Part shown: positions 32,725 to 41,576 of the stretch, piece after piece
How the letters are laid out: every line of letters starts with the position of its first letter
How positions within the stretch are numbered: position 1 is the first letter of the stretch
Assembly: GCA_035541895.1 (NCBI GenBank)
Contig: DATKMK010000011.1
Coordinates: 62,001-126,000, forward strand
Length of the DNA: 64,000 bases
Direction: 5' to 3'
Source: DATKMK01 sp035541895
GTDB lineage: Bacteria; Desulfobacterota; Binatia; HRBIN30; JACQVA1
The notes under the pieces: generated by a model
Told to the model about the DNA's origin: nothing
Databases searched by the model: none
The model's input: only the letters and a program-made list of their open reading frames with translations
Position numbers and translations under genes: made by a program

Positions 32725-34065
32725 ATGGCGGCACGCAGCGAACAGCGGACCGGCAACACGCTCACACGCGGGCGGGCGCGGCGGGTGTTCAAGGTCGGCG
32801 AGCTGGCGACGTCGGTCGGCTCATCGTACGTCGTCGAAGCCCTCAAGTGGCCGTTCCGTTCCGCCGGCAAGCGCCAACAAGGATTGCTCGACGCGCACAT
32901 TCGCAACGCGATCAAAATCGTCGAGGGTTCGCAGCAGCTCAAGGGCGCGTTCATGAAGCTGGTGCAGATGCTGTCGATGCGCGATGACATCCTGCCGCCG
33001 CAAGCGCTGGATATCTTGTCGGTGGTGCAGTCGCACGTGCCGCCGATGGAGTATCCGTTGATTCGCGAGCAGGTCCGTCGCGAGCTCGGCGCGTATCCTG
33101 AGGAGTTGTTCGCGTCGTTCGACGAGCAGGCATTCGCCGCGGCGTCGCTCGGGCAAGTGCATGCGGCACGCTTGCCGAACGGTGAAGAGGTCGTCGTCAA
33201 GGTGCAGTATCCCGGCGTCGATGAGACGGTGAAGCAGGATCTGCAGAACATCAAAACCCTGCTGCGGACCTTCGCGCTGATCGGCCGCGACGTCATGCGG
33301 CAGAAGATTGATCCATCGGATGTCTACCGCGAACTCGAAGAGCGGCTGCACGAAGAACTCGACTACGTCAACGAGGCCAAGAACATCGCGCTGTTCCAGA
33401 AGATGTTTCGTGACGACGACGAGATCGTGATCCCGCAAGTGTACCCGGACTTTTCATCGCGACGCGTGCTGACCATGAGCCGCGTTGAAGGCTACCCGTT
33501 CGCCGACATCCTCAACCCGGGCGTCGATCAAGCGCTCAAGGACTGGGTGGCGCTGAAGTATTTCCATGCCCTATGGCGGCAGGTGTTCGAGTTCGGCGTG
33601 CTGCACACCGACCCGCACCCGGGCAACTACCTGGTCACCTTTCATCCCAAGCTGGTGATCCTCGACTTCGGATCCATCCGCATTTTTCCTGAACCCATTC
33701 GGAAGGCCTACCACACGTTGGCGCGGGCCATCTTGGCGCGCGATGAAGCCACCATGGCGGACTGCTTTGTGCGGCTCGGCTTCCTCGACAAGGGCGACGA
33801 CCCCAAGCCGATGGTGCGCATCATGTACCTCATCTTCGAACCGGTGATGGTCGACCGGCGTTACGATCCACGAGATTTCCACTCGGTGGAGCGCGCGATG
33901 GAAATCGCCACCATCGGCTTCGAAGCCCGCATCTTCAAGACCCCCGGCCACCGTGTGTTCCTCGCCCGTGCCTTGATGGGGTTGGACGCCTACCTGAAAC
34001 AGTTCGGCACCGTCACCAACTGGCACCGCGAGTTCAAAGCCTGCGTGGAACAGGTGAAAGGATGA
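32725..34065 (+). CDS. AarF/UbiB (ABC1/ADCK)-family atypical kinase
   Basis: A 446-residue protein from the ATG at 32725. The frame is open further upstream, but only into the repeat. The ADCK marks are: an ELATSVGSSYVVEAL N-terminal region; AAASLGQVHAARL (the Ala-rich nucleotide loop); Lys in VVVKVQYPG; an ExD-type HEELDYVNEA; the catalytic HTDPHPGNYLV; and ILDFGS for metal binding. The family KxGQ motif reads KLVQ here, with Val for Gly. UbiB proteins support ubiquinone or other isoprenoid lipid synthesis by an ATPase activity. The role here is not shown by neighbours. Confidence 0.9.
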   Translation: MAARSEQRTGNTLTRGRARRVFKVGELATSVGSSYVVEALKWPFRSAGKRQQGLLDAHIRNAIKIVEGSQQLKGAFMKLVQMLSMRDDILPPQALDILSVVQSHVPPMEYPLIREQVRRELGAYPEELFASFDEQAFAAASLGQVHAARLPNGEEVVVKVQYPGVDETVKQDLQNIKTLLRTFALIGRDVMRQKIDPSDVYRELEERLHEELDYVNEAKNIALFQKMFRDDDEIVIPQVYPDFSSRRVLTMSRVEGYPFADILNPGVDQALKDWVALKYFHALWRQVFEFGVLHTDPHPGNYLVTFHPKLVILDFGSIRIFPEPIRKAYHTLARAILARDEATMADCFVRLGFLDKGDDPKPMVRIMYLIFEPVMVDRRYDPRDFHSVERAMEIATIGFEARIFKTPGHRVFLARALMGLDAYLKQFGTVTNWHREFKACVEQVKG

Positions 34066-34068
34066 GAC

Positions 34069-34176
34069 CAATGCGGAGTGTCGAATTCGGAATGCGGAAT
34101 GGAAGTGGCAGAGGCCGGTATGAAGCGCGGTGAGTCCGAACATTCCGCACTCCGCCCTCCGCACTCCGCACTGGAA
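34069..34176. repeat. Second GGAATGCGG-type repeat, overlapping the GH13 start
   Basis: The sequence has GAATTCGGAATGCGG (34083-34097) in one direction and ATTCCGCACTCCGC-type units in the other, so it folds on itself. It belongs to the same dispersed repeat as 31449-31537. Because it is open in the GH13 frame, it supplies possible start codons for that gene. Confidence 0.55.
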
Positions 34177-35781
34177 TGGTGGCGCGAGGCGGTCTTCTAT
34201 CAGATCTACGTGCGCAGCTTTCAGGACGCCAATGGTGACGGCATCGGCGATCTCGCGGGGCTGATCGAGCGACTCGACTACTTGAACGACGGCACGCCCA
34301 ACTCGCTCGGCGTCGACGCGTTGTGGCTCAATCCGATCAACCCGTCGCCGATGTTCGATTTCGGCTACGATGTCAGCGACTATTGCGCGATCGATCCCGT
34401 GTTCGGCACGCTCGACGATCTGGATCGGCTCGTTGCCGAAGCGCACCGGCGCAACATGCGCGTCATTCTCGATTTGGTGCCGAACCACAGCTCGCACCTC
34501 CATGCATGGTTTCGTGAATCGCGCAGCTCGCGAACCAGTTCCAAGCGCGATTGGTACACGTGGCGTGATCCGGCGCCGGACGGCGGTCCGCCGAATAACT
34601 GGGTCAGCGTCTTCGGCGGGCCGGCGTGGGAATTCGACGAGCAGACCGGGCAGTACTACCTGCACTCGTTCCTCGTCGAGCAACCCGATCTCAACTATCG
34701 CAATCCCGCCGTCGTCGAGGCGATGGAGAACGTCCTCACGTTCTGGCTCGATCGCGGCGTCGACGGGTTCCGCGTCGACGTCATTCACAAGATGGTCAAG
34801 GACGCGGCGTTGCGATCCAACCCAAAACCGAATCCGAGCCAGGAGCATCCGATCATTCATTACGGCGGACAGGTTCACCTGCACGACGAAGATCAGCCCG
34901 AGGTGCACGACGTCATCCGGAGCTGGCGGCGAATCCTCGATCGCTACGGCGCCGGCACGATGGTGGGCGAGGTGGGGCTGTACGATCCGGTGCGGATTGC
35001 AGCGTATCAGGGCAACGGACACGACGAGTTGCCGCTGGCGTTCAACTTTCCCTTCCTATGGACCCCGTGGGACGCGGCGGCGTTTCGCGAACGGGTCGAC
35101 GAGATCGAGCGCGTGTGGCCGCCGGCGGCGCAGCCCACGTACACGCTCTCGAACCACGACGTGCCGCGCCACCGCTCGCGCTTCGACGATGCCCGCTACG
35201 GAGACGCGCGCGCGCGGGTCGCGGCGCTGATGCTGCTGACGCTGCGCGGGACGCCGTTCGTCTACTACGGCGACGAGATCGGCATGCTCGACGGCGTGAT
35301 TCCGGCCGAGCGGATTTGCGATCCGGTCGGCAAGCGCTTCCCCGCCGTCGGCCGTGATCCATGCCGCACGCCCATGCAATGGAGTGGCGGTCGCCTCGCT
35401 GGCTTCACAACGGCGCCCGATGCATGGCTGCCGTTGTCGTCCGATCACACGCGGATCAACGTGGCGGCCGAGCGCAACGATTCGCGCTCGCTGCTGAGTT
35501 TCTATCGCCGACTCGTGTGGTATCGAAAGCAGTGCGCCCCGCTCACGCGTGGGACGTACCGCGCGCTCGACCGCGCGCCCGATACCTTCGTGTACGTGCG
35601 CGAACACGCCGGCGAGATGCGGCTCGTCGCACTGAACTTTGCATCTGAGGCGCGAACCATCGCGTTGCCGTCCGGACCGGCACGCGTCGAGCTGTCGACA
35701 GATCCTGATCGCGCAATTGGTGCGGTTCCCGCCGGCTCGTTCACGCTCGCGCCGAGCGAGGGAGTGTTGATCGCGTTGTAG
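34120..35781 (+). CDS. GH13-family alpha-glucosidase-like enzyme
   Basis: A 553-residue protein from the ATG at 34120 (AGAGG 5 bp upstream); a GTG at 34078 and an ATG at 34099 are also in frame. The enzyme proper begins at EWWREAVFYQIYVRSFQDAN, near residue 19. All four GH13 regions are visible: DLVPNHSS, GFRVDV with the nucleophile D220, MVGEVGLYD with acid/base E284, and LSNHD with D347. The calcium or loop motif DANGDGIGDL is also present. This fits oligo-1,6-glucosidase/alpha-glucosidase or trehalose-hydrolase-like enzymes acting on small glucans in the cytoplasm; no export signal is seen. The first 18 residues are encoded by the repeat and are probably not part of the fold. Confidence 0.9.
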   Translation: MKRGESEHSALRPPHSALEWWREAVFYQIYVRSFQDANGDGIGDLAGLIERLDYLNDGTPNSLGVDALWLNPINPSPMFDFGYDVSDYCAIDPVFGTLDDLDRLVAEAHRRNMRVILDLVPNHSSHLHAWFRESRSSRTSSKRDWYTWRDPAPDGGPPNNWVSVFGGPAWEFDEQTGQYYLHSFLVEQPDLNYRNPAVVEAMENVLTFWLDRGVDGFRVDVIHKMVKDAALRSNPKPNPSQEHPIIHYGGQVHLHDEDQPEVHDVIRSWRRILDRYGAGTMVGEVGLYDPVRIAAYQGNGHDELPLAFNFPFLWTPWDAAAFRERVDEIERVWPPAAQPTYTLSNHDVPRHRSRFDDARYGDARARVAALMLLTLRGTPFVYYGDEIGMLDGVIPAERICDPVGKRFPAVGRDPCRTPMQWSGGRLAGFTTAPDAWLPLSSDHTRINVAAERNDSRSLLSFYRRLVWYRKQCAPLTRGTYRALDRAPDTFVYVREHAGEMRLVALNFASEARTIALPSGPARVELSTDPDRAIGAVPAGSFTLAPSEGVLIAL

Positions 35782-35795
35782 CGTCGATCGGATGG

Positions 35796-35817
35796 AGGGC
35801 GCACGGCGGTGCGCCCT
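35796..35817. terminator. Perfect 9-bp hairpin between convergent genes
   Basis: AGGGCGCAC and GTGCGCCCT enclose a GGCG loop in the 40 bp between the convergent GH13 and MmgE/PrpD genes. TTCT follows on the plus strand. It shares the GGGCGCAC core with the hairpin at 14086-14106 and probably stops transcription from both sides. Confidence 0.6.
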
Positions 35818-35821
35818 TCTA

Positions 35822-37297
35822 CTAGACCTTCTCCGAGCAGCACAGCCGCACCAGGTCGCGGATGCCCGACGAGCTGGCGCCTTCGAGATGGTGGATGAGG
35901 TCGATCGCCCGCTCCATCTTCTCCTTGCGCAGCGTGTAGCGGGTCTCGCGGCGGAACTTGTCTTCGACCACTTTGCGCCGCTCGTCGAACGAGCGGCCGG
36001 CGCCGCCGATCGGGACTTCTTGCTCCAACTCGAAGGTGCGGCCGTCTTCCATCTCAATCCGCACGCGCGACCCGAACGACATGCGAAAGCTGTTCAGATC
36101 CGCCGTCGCGAGATCGAGACTGTAGCGCTCGCCGAGGGGCGTATTGGTGATGCGAAGCAACGAACGGTCACGCATCCGTTGCGCGAAGATTTCGTCCTGC
36201 GTCACGCTCACGCGCCCGGCGAGATCCCACACCGCCGGGTCCTTGATCCGATCGCGGGTGAATTGGCGGGGGGTCAACTCCTTGTCCATCAACGCCACGG
36301 CGACGTTGTAGCCGATGGAGAAGTTCAGCGTGATCGGCGAGCTCGTCGGACCTTTCACGTAGGGTGCCGAGAGGGCGTCCATGCCGACGGTGAGCGGACC
36401 CGTGGCGATGCGGACGGCTTTGACCTTGCGCGTATCGATGGTGTGTTGCCGCACCAGCGTGAGGATGCAGTCGATCATCGTGTCGAGATAGGCGCAGCCG
36501 GGGTAGGCCTTGTAGCTGAGCGTGTCGGTCAACCACACCTTTCCAAACCCCTCGAAGGCGCCCATCAGTGGCGTGGTGGCGAACGTCTGCACGAAGCCTT
36601 GCGGATTCTCCAAGATGTCGGGGCAGCCGCGTAACCCAGCGGCGGCGAGTTCGGCGGCTTGCACACCCAGCGGCGCGGTCATCGACGCCAGCAGCACCTT
36701 TGCGTCGGAGCCGAAGAAACCGGGTTGCAGGCTGCGATTGGGTTGCAGAAGCGCGATGCCGATCGCCGACTGCACTGCGTCCTTCTCCAACTTCAGTAAT
36801 TTGCCGGTGGCGATGGCGCTGGCCACCAAATGCACGAAGGTCCACAACTGCCCGTGTGATGGGCCGATCATCACCGACGCGCCGACTCGGCCGGCGACCT
36901 CGTTGGCGAGCGTTTGCGCGAGCAGAAAATCCTTGCCGCTCACGCCCTGCTTTTCGGCGACGGCCAAGGTCGTCAGCACCGCCGAGTGACCGGTGTGACC
37001 GGCGAACAAGTAGTCGTCGTAGTCGAGCGCCATGCTCAGCGCGGTGTTGCCGAAGATCGCGTGATACACCGACGTGCGCTCGCCCGACGGCATCAAGGTG
37101 GCTTCCTTGCCGCCGCACCATTCCTTCACGGTGCGGCTCACCGTGCGGCCGGCTTCGGTGAAGTGCCCGGCGTGCACCGAGGCGATGACGCTGAGAATCT
37201 GGTTCTTGCACTCCTCCACCACGCGCCGCGGCACGTCTTCGAATTGCGCTTGCGCGACCCACTCCGCGATGCGCGCGGTGGCGTTACTTCCCTCCAT
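35822..37297 (-). CDS. MmgE/PrpD-family protein
   Basis: A 491-residue protein of the MmgE/PrpD family (2-methylcitrate dehydratase, cis-aconitate decarboxylase, iminodisuccinate epimerase). The helical N-domain has the family marks GNTALSMALDYDDYLFAGHT (with D and H of the active site) and LLAQTLANEVAGRVG, followed by KAYPGCAYLDTMID and the later small alpha/beta lid. No methylcitrate synthase or methylisocitrate lyase is nearby, so a role in propionate use is not supported; the substrate is open. It is divergent from the small gene preceding fur. Confidence 0.9.
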   Translation of the reverse strand: MEGSNATARIAEWVAQAQFEDVPRRVVEECKNQILSVIASVHAGHFTEAGRTVSRTVKEWCGGKEATLMPSGERTSVYHAIFGNTALSMALDYDDYLFAGHTGHSAVLTTLAVAEKQGVSGKDFLLAQTLANEVAGRVGASVMIGPSHGQLWTFVHLVASAIATGKLLKLEKDAVQSAIGIALLQPNRSLQPGFFGSDAKVLLASMTAPLGVQAAELAAAGLRGCPDILENPQGFVQTFATTPLMGAFEGFGKVWLTDTLSYKAYPGCAYLDTMIDCILTLVRQHTIDTRKVKAVRIATGPLTVGMDALSAPYVKGPTSSPITLNFSIGYNVAVALMDKELTPRQFTRDRIKDPAVWDLAGRVSVTQDEIFAQRMRDRSLLRITNTPLGERYSLDLATADLNSFRMSFGSRVRIEMEDGRTFELEQEVPIGGAGRSFDERRKVVEDKFRRETRYTLRKEKMERAIDLIHHLEGASSSGIRDLVRLCCSEKV

Positions 37298-37432
37298 GCA
37301 TTGGCCCCCTGGATTCGACTGCGGCCACCTCTATAGCGAAAAAGGCGGCTACGACGCCAGCCCAGCCGCCGGGTCGACGTGGTGGTGCGCCTTACTTTAC
37401 AAGCCGGCACCCCTCCGTTAAGAGCAACACGC

Positions 37433-37756
37433 ATGGCCGCGAAGAATGTGCGACCGAATGCCGGCGAACAGGCGCTGCTCGACGAGCTCAAGCAGCTCGC
37501 CGAGCAGATCGGCATCGAGGTGCGCGAAGAACGCTTGCTGCGCGAGGTCGGTTACCGCGTGCGCAGCGGCGGGTGTCGGGTGCGGGAGAAGAATTTGATC
37601 TTGCTCGATCGCGGGCTGCCGGTGAGCGCGCAGATCGACATCCTCGCCGGCGAGTTGGCCGCGCGCCCGCTCGAGACCGTCTACATATCGCCCGCCGCGC
37701 GACGCGTGCTCGAAGGTGCCGCCCCGGAGGCCGCCCGTGCATCGCGTCAAGGATAA
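37433..37756 (+). CDS. Small conserved-looking protein of unknown function, upstream of fur
   Basis: A 107-residue protein starting at the ATG at 37433. It has an N-terminal helix (GEQALLDELKQLAEQIGIEV), then RSGGCRVREKNLILLDRGLP and a helical end. The pattern KNLILLDRGLPVSAQIDIL is coherent and not like a shadow reading. The gene overlaps fur by 20 bp on the same strand, so it is co-translated with it. I do not recognise a named family, but pairing with fur suggests a link to metal regulation. Confidence 0.65.
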   Translation: MAAKNVRPNAGEQALLDELKQLAEQIGIEVREERLLREVGYRVRSGGCRVREKNLILLDRGLPVSAQIDILAGELAARPLETVYISPAARRVLEGAAPEAARASRQG

Positions 37757-38207
37757 GCTGTCGACCGCCGATCGCTTCGCGATTTTCAAAGAGCATCTGC
37801 GCCGGCAGCGGTTGAAGTCGACCGCGCAACGCGATGACATCGCCCGCGTGTTCTTCGGCAGCAACCGCCACAGCAGCGTCGAAGAACTCTACCACGCGGT
37901 GAAGCAGATCAACCCCGGCATCGGATACGCGACCGTGTATCGGACCATGAAGTTGTTGACCGAATGCGGGCTCGCCGTCGAGCGCCACTTCCGCGACGGC
38001 GAGGCGCGCTACGAGAGCGGAGTCAACCGCGAACATCATGACCATCTGATCTGCGAGGGCTGCGGCAAGATCGTCGAGTTCGAAGAAGAGCGCATCGAAG
38101 CCTTGCAAACCGAGGTTGCCCGCCGTCTCGGCTTCCGCCTCAGCGGCCACAAGATGGAACTCTACGGCCGCTGCCGCGACTGCCAGAAGACGCAGGCGGT
38201 CGGCTAG
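37737..38207 (+). CDS. fur: Fur-family metal-responsive repressor
   Basis: A 156-residue Fur protein starting at GTG 37737, with GGAGG 6 bp upstream inside the preceding gene. The N-terminal winged helix (about 15-85) has GIGYATVYRTMKLL as its recognition helix, in Fur form. The metal-binding domain has HHDHLICEGCGKIVEF, which carries the regulatory His/Glu ligands and the first CxxC structural zinc pair, and a terminal CRDC as the second pair. Two Fur-box-like sites in the window (38327 and 46768) stand before iron-uptake and iron-storage genes, so Fe(II) sensing is more likely than Zn, Mn or peroxide sensing. Confidence 0.95.
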   Translation: MHRVKDKLSTADRFAIFKEHLRRQRLKSTAQRDDIARVFFGSNRHSSVEELYHAVKQINPGIGYATVYRTMKLLTECGLAVERHFRDGEARYESGVNREHHDHLICEGCGKIVEFEEERIEALQTEVARRLGFRLSGHKMELYGRCRDCQKTQAVG

Positions 38208-38261
38208 TCGCACCGAATCATCTCCGACAGGAGGAACGCGCGCTCCGCGCCTGTTGGGGGC

Positions 38262-38279
38262 CGGGGCGAGCGCGCCCCG
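38262..38279 (+). terminator. 7-bp GC hairpin after fur
   Basis: CGGGGCG and CGCCCCG form a perfect 7-bp stem around AGCG, 55 bp beyond the fur stop and before the FTR1 promoter. No U-run follows. It is part of a GC-rich palindromic patch (38231-38290). Confidence 0.35.
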
Positions 38280-38300
38280 AGGGCACGCCCACCAAAACGA

Positions 38301-38345
38301 TTGACAGGGACGCCGATTTCCGGCTAATTGAAAATGAGTTTCAAT
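38301..38345 (+). promoter_or_regulatory. Promoter with Fur box before the cytochrome c-FTR1 gene
   Basis: TTGACA at 38301 and TAATTG at 38325 (18-bp spacer) look like -35 and -10 elements. The 19-bp inverted repeat ATTGAAAATGAGTTTCAAT (38327-38345) overlaps the -10 and has the TGAAAATnA-type half-sites of Fur boxes. Binding of Fe-Fur there would block RNA polymerase, so the locus should be on when iron is low. Confidence 0.7.
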
Positions 38346-38366
38346 ATCCCCTGAGAAGGGGGCCGG

Positions 38367-40988
38367 GTGCCGATGCGACGCGCAGAAGACAATCGACCAC
38401 ACTCTCGCCGGTTTCGGCGCGGCTGTTTGGCGCTCGTACTGTCCGCGGTGCTGGTCCGTGGAGCGTCGGCCGCGGTCGATCCCGACGCGGTGAAACGCGT
38501 GCTCACCCTGCTCACCGTCGTCGGCGAAGAATACCGCGAGGGATGCGACGACTCCGGCACGTTGGTCCGGCCGCTGGAGTACGAAGAAGCACGCAGCTTT
38601 CTCGCCGAAGCCCGGATGCGCTGGCAGCAATTGGCGGAGACCGGCAACGCGAACGACATCGATCGACAGCTCATCGCATTGGAAGGCGCCATCGAAGCAA
38701 AGACATCCGCAGATGTGGTGCGGGCGCAAGTCGCGGGGTTGCGCGCGGCAGTCACCGCCGCCACTGGGATTGCGGCCGATGTTTACCCGCCTCAGCCGCC
38801 GTCGCCGGCGCGCGGTGCAGCGATCTTTCGCGAGAATTGTGCGTCCTGTCACGGCGAGCGCGGCGACGGACAAGGTCCGGACGCTGCGCGCCTCGAACGT
38901 AAGCCCGCGAACTTCACCGACCCAACCTTCATGCGTGGCGAAACTCCCTACGATCACTTCCATGTCGTGACCTTGGGCAAGCGCGGCGCGGCCATGCCGG
39001 CATGGGAAGACGTGCTGTCGCTGCAAGAGCGATGGGATGTGCTGAGCTACGTCTGGCGTCTGTCGCACGATCGGCGCGAGTTGGCCGAAGGGCAGGGCGT
39101 GTATCTGAACCACTGCGCCAATTGTCATGGCGCCGCCGGCGACGGCCGCGGTGTGTACGCGGCGGCCTTGCTGACGCCGGCTCCAAATTTCTCGCAACCC
39201 GCCTCGCTTGCCCGCCGCACTGATGCCGAGCTGTACGCAACCGTGCGCGACGGTGTCGCCGGCACGGCGATGCCGTCATTCCGTTCGCTGACCGATGACG
39301 AGCGCTGGAAAGCCGTCGCGTTTCTGCGCGCGTTGTCCCTCGGTGGTCCTGACGGCGGCGACGGCGCCGCCAGCGGCGGCGAGGGCCCGACTCGCAAGTT
39401 CGGGCGGATGATGGGGCTGTTGGGCGTGGAATATGGGAAGGCGTTCGCGAACGGCGAGATCGCCAGCCCGCACGACCTGGCCGAGGCCGAGGTGTTGCTC
39501 GCGCAAGTCACCGCGGCCACTCCGTTGGTGGCGGAAGCCATCAAGACAATCGCACCGTCGGATGCGGCCGCGCTACCTGGTCGAGTCGAAGAATTGAGTG
39601 CGCGCATTCGTGACCGCGCGCCCGCCGATGACGTTGCGCGGTTGGTGCATGCGCTCGCGTCCTCACTGCCCGAAGCGCCGGCTGCGACGGCGCCGGCGCC
39701 GGATGCGCTTGCGGAGACGCGACGGTTGCTGGACGCTGCGCTCGCGGCGTACCAGCGCAACGATCCGCAAGCACTGTCGTTGGCGTCTGACGCCTACTTT
39801 CAATTTGAACCGCTTGAAAGCCGGCTCGCCGGCGTTGCCCCCACGCTCAAGGGTCAAATTGAGCAGCGATTCCTCGATTTGCGCGGCACGTTCACCAACC
39901 CCGGCGGAGCCGATCGAGCGGTCACCGTCATTGCCGCAATCAACGGCGATCTCGACGCAGTGGCGGCGGCGCTGCAGCCGCACTCGAATCCGTACGCGCT
40001 GTTCGTGCAATCGGCGACGATCATGCTGCGCGAAGGGTTCGAGATGGTCTTGGTGATCACCGCCTTGCTCGCCTACGTCAAAAAGTCGGGCAATTCGCAG
40101 ATGCAGCGGCCGATCGTGCTGGGCGCGCTCGGCGGCGTGCTGCTCAGCCTCGCCACGGCGTACGTGTTCGCGTTGCTGTTTGAAGGCGCGTCAACGAATG
40201 CCGCCGAAGCGCTCGGCGGCGTCTCGATGCTGCTCGCCTCCGTTGTGCTGTTTTGGGTGAGCTATTGGCTGGTGTCGAAAGCCGAAGCCGACAAGTGGCA
40301 GCGCTTCATTCAAGGCAAGGTGAAGTCGGCGCTCTCCGCCGGCAGCGGCGCGGCACTGGCGGGCGCTGCGTTCCTCGCCGTCTATCGCGAAGGGGTCGAG
40401 ACGGTGCTGTTCTACCAAGCGCTCTTCGGCTCAGCGCCCGGCGCGACCGGTGTCGCGGTGGGCGGCCTGATTGCCGGGACGGTCGGCTTGCTGCTCGTCT
40501 ACGCTGTGTTGCAGCGCTTCGAGATGCGCATCCCCATCCGGCAGTTCTTCCTCGGCACCAGCTTTCTCTTGTACTACATGGCGATCGTCTTCGCCGGACA
40601 GGGTGTCGCGGAGTTGCAGGAAACCGGCTGGATTTCGCTGACGCCGGTCGCCGGCGTTCCGCGCATCGATTTTCTCGGCGTGTATCCGACGATCGAAACG
40701 TTGCTCGCGCAGGGCGTGCTGATTGGATTGCTGTTCTACGCTGTGGCCGTTGTCATGCGGCGACGGGTGGTCACGAGTGCCGCACACGCGGACGACGCCG
40801 GCGCGGTGTTGGACGAGGTACGTCGCCTGCAACGCCTCGCGATCGAGATCCGCAGCGATCTCGCCCACCAACCGACGGTCGAGCAAGCGGGTCGCCGGCT
40901 CGATACGTTGATCGAGCGCGTCACGGTGCTCGAAGGCCAGATGCAGCTCAAGCTGCCGGCGCGCGCCGCGAAGCCGGCCCAAGTGTAG
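38367..40988 (+). CDS. Di-haem cytochrome c-FTR1 iron permease fusion
   Basis: An 873-residue fusion starting at GTG 38367 (ATG 38373 is possible; AAGGGGG lies just upstream). Order: signal peptide (about 15-36); a helical periplasmic segment; two cytochrome c domains with CASCH (158-162) and CANCH (250-254); a second helical periplasmic segment (about 330-530); and the FTR1 permease from about 545 with seven hydrophobic segments. The two REGxE iron-transport motifs are R555EGFE and R674EGVE. A coiled-coil tail follows about residue 800. FTR1 proteins take up Fe(III) coupled to oxidation of Fe(II); the attached haems could do the oxidation or pass on electrons. It heads the FMN/ApbE/membrane-protein operon and is preceded by a Fur box. 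Confidence 0.93.
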   Translation: MPMRRAEDNRPHSRRFRRGCLALVLSAVLVRGASAAVDPDAVKRVLTLLTVVGEEYREGCDDSGTLVRPLEYEEARSFLAEARMRWQQLAETGNANDIDRQLIALEGAIEAKTSADVVRAQVAGLRAAVTAATGIAADVYPPQPPSPARGAAIFRENCASCHGERGDGQGPDAARLERKPANFTDPTFMRGETPYDHFHVVTLGKRGAAMPAWEDVLSLQERWDVLSYVWRLSHDRRELAEGQGVYLNHCANCHGAAGDGRGVYAAALLTPAPNFSQPASLARRTDAELYATVRDGVAGTAMPSFRSLTDDERWKAVAFLRALSLGGPDGGDGAASGGEGPTRKFGRMMGLLGVEYGKAFANGEIASPHDLAEAEVLLAQVTAATPLVAEAIKTIAPSDAAALPGRVEELSARIRDRAPADDVARLVHALASSLPEAPAATAPAPDALAETRRLLDAALAAYQRNDPQALSLASDAYFQFEPLESRLAGVAPTLKGQIEQRFLDLRGTFTNPGGADRAVTVIAAINGDLDAVAAALQPHSNPYALFVQSATIMLREGFEMVLVITALLAYVKKSGNSQMQRPIVLGALGGVLLSLATAYVFALLFEGASTNAAEALGGVSMLLASVVLFWVSYWLVSKAEADKWQRFIQGKVKSALSAGSGAALAGAAFLAVYREGVETVLFYQALFGSAPGATGVAVGGLIAGTVGLLLVYAVLQRFEMRIPIRQFFLGTSFLLYYMAIVFAGQGVAELQETGWISLTPVAGVPRIDFLGVYPTIETLLAQGVLIGLLFYAVAVVMRRRVVTSAAHADDAGAVLDEVRRLQRLAIEIRSDLAHQPTVEQAGRRLDTLIERVTVLEGQMQLKLPARAAKPAQV

Positions 40989-40997
40989 GCGCGGACA

Positions 40998-41576
40998 ATG
41001 CCGAGACGACGCGGTGTGCTCCTCGTGACGGCGATCCTGATCGTCACGCTCACGCAAGCCGTCGGCGCACAAGAAGGGGTTTTTCTCAGCGAAGAGGATG
41101 CCCCGCGCGCGGTGTTCCCCGAGGCCGACCGCGTTGAGCGCCGTGACGTTGCCGTTGACGATGCACTCCGCGAACAACTCAGGGCCAAGCTCGCCGCGAC
41201 CCCGCCGTCGATCTGGGAATCGCACTACACCACGTTCACCGCATGGAAGGGATCGACGCAACTCGGGCGCGCGTTCCTGGTCGAAGAGATCGGGAAGCAC
41301 AGGCCGATCACCTTCGTCGTCGGTGTACGACCGGATGGCCGCGTGCAGGACGTCGCCGTGGTTGCCTATCGCGAAGCCTATGGCGGCGAGATTCGCAACC
41401 AGCGCTTCTTGGTTCAGTACAAGGACAAGAGCGGAGGCGATTCGCTCGAACCATACCAAGCGATCACCAACATCGCGGGCGCAACCCTGTCGGTCGAGGC
41501 CGCCAGTCGTGCGGTGAAGAAGGCGCTGGCGCTCGCTGCGGCGACCGCGGCCGATTCCGGAGTGGAGCACCCTTGA
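40998..41576 (+). CDS. Exported FMN-binding-domain protein (ApbE substrate)
   Basis: A 192-residue protein with a signal peptide (VLLVTAILIVTLTQAVGAQ). The FMN-binding domain (RnfG/NqrC C-terminal type, about 75-180) ends in ITNIAGATLS. The Thr of GAT is the residue to which ApbE links FMN by a phosphoester bond. The gene lies 9 bp after the FTR1 fusion, and its stop overlaps the apbE start, so a direct modifier-substrate pair is likely. In the periplasm it could carry electrons to or from the haems of the FTR1 fusion. Confidence 0.87.
   Translation: MPRRRGVLLVTAILIVTLTQAVGAQEGVFLSEEDAPRAVFPEADRVERRDVAVDDALREQLRAKLAATPPSIWESHYTTFTAWKGSTQLGRAFLVEEIGKHRPITFVVGVRPDGRVQDVAVVAYREAYGGEIRNQRFLVQYKDKSGGDSLEPYQAITNIAGATLSVEAASRAVKKALALAAATAADSGVEHP

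Noticed and set aside
35822..37297. MmgE/PrpD as part of a methylcitrate (propionate) operon
   Set aside because: No prpB, prpC or acn-type genes are near; the family has several other activities.
37488..39197. A 569-codon minus-strand frame across fur and the FTR1 fusion
   Set aside because: It is antisense to two genes with complete motifs and to the Fur-box promoter.
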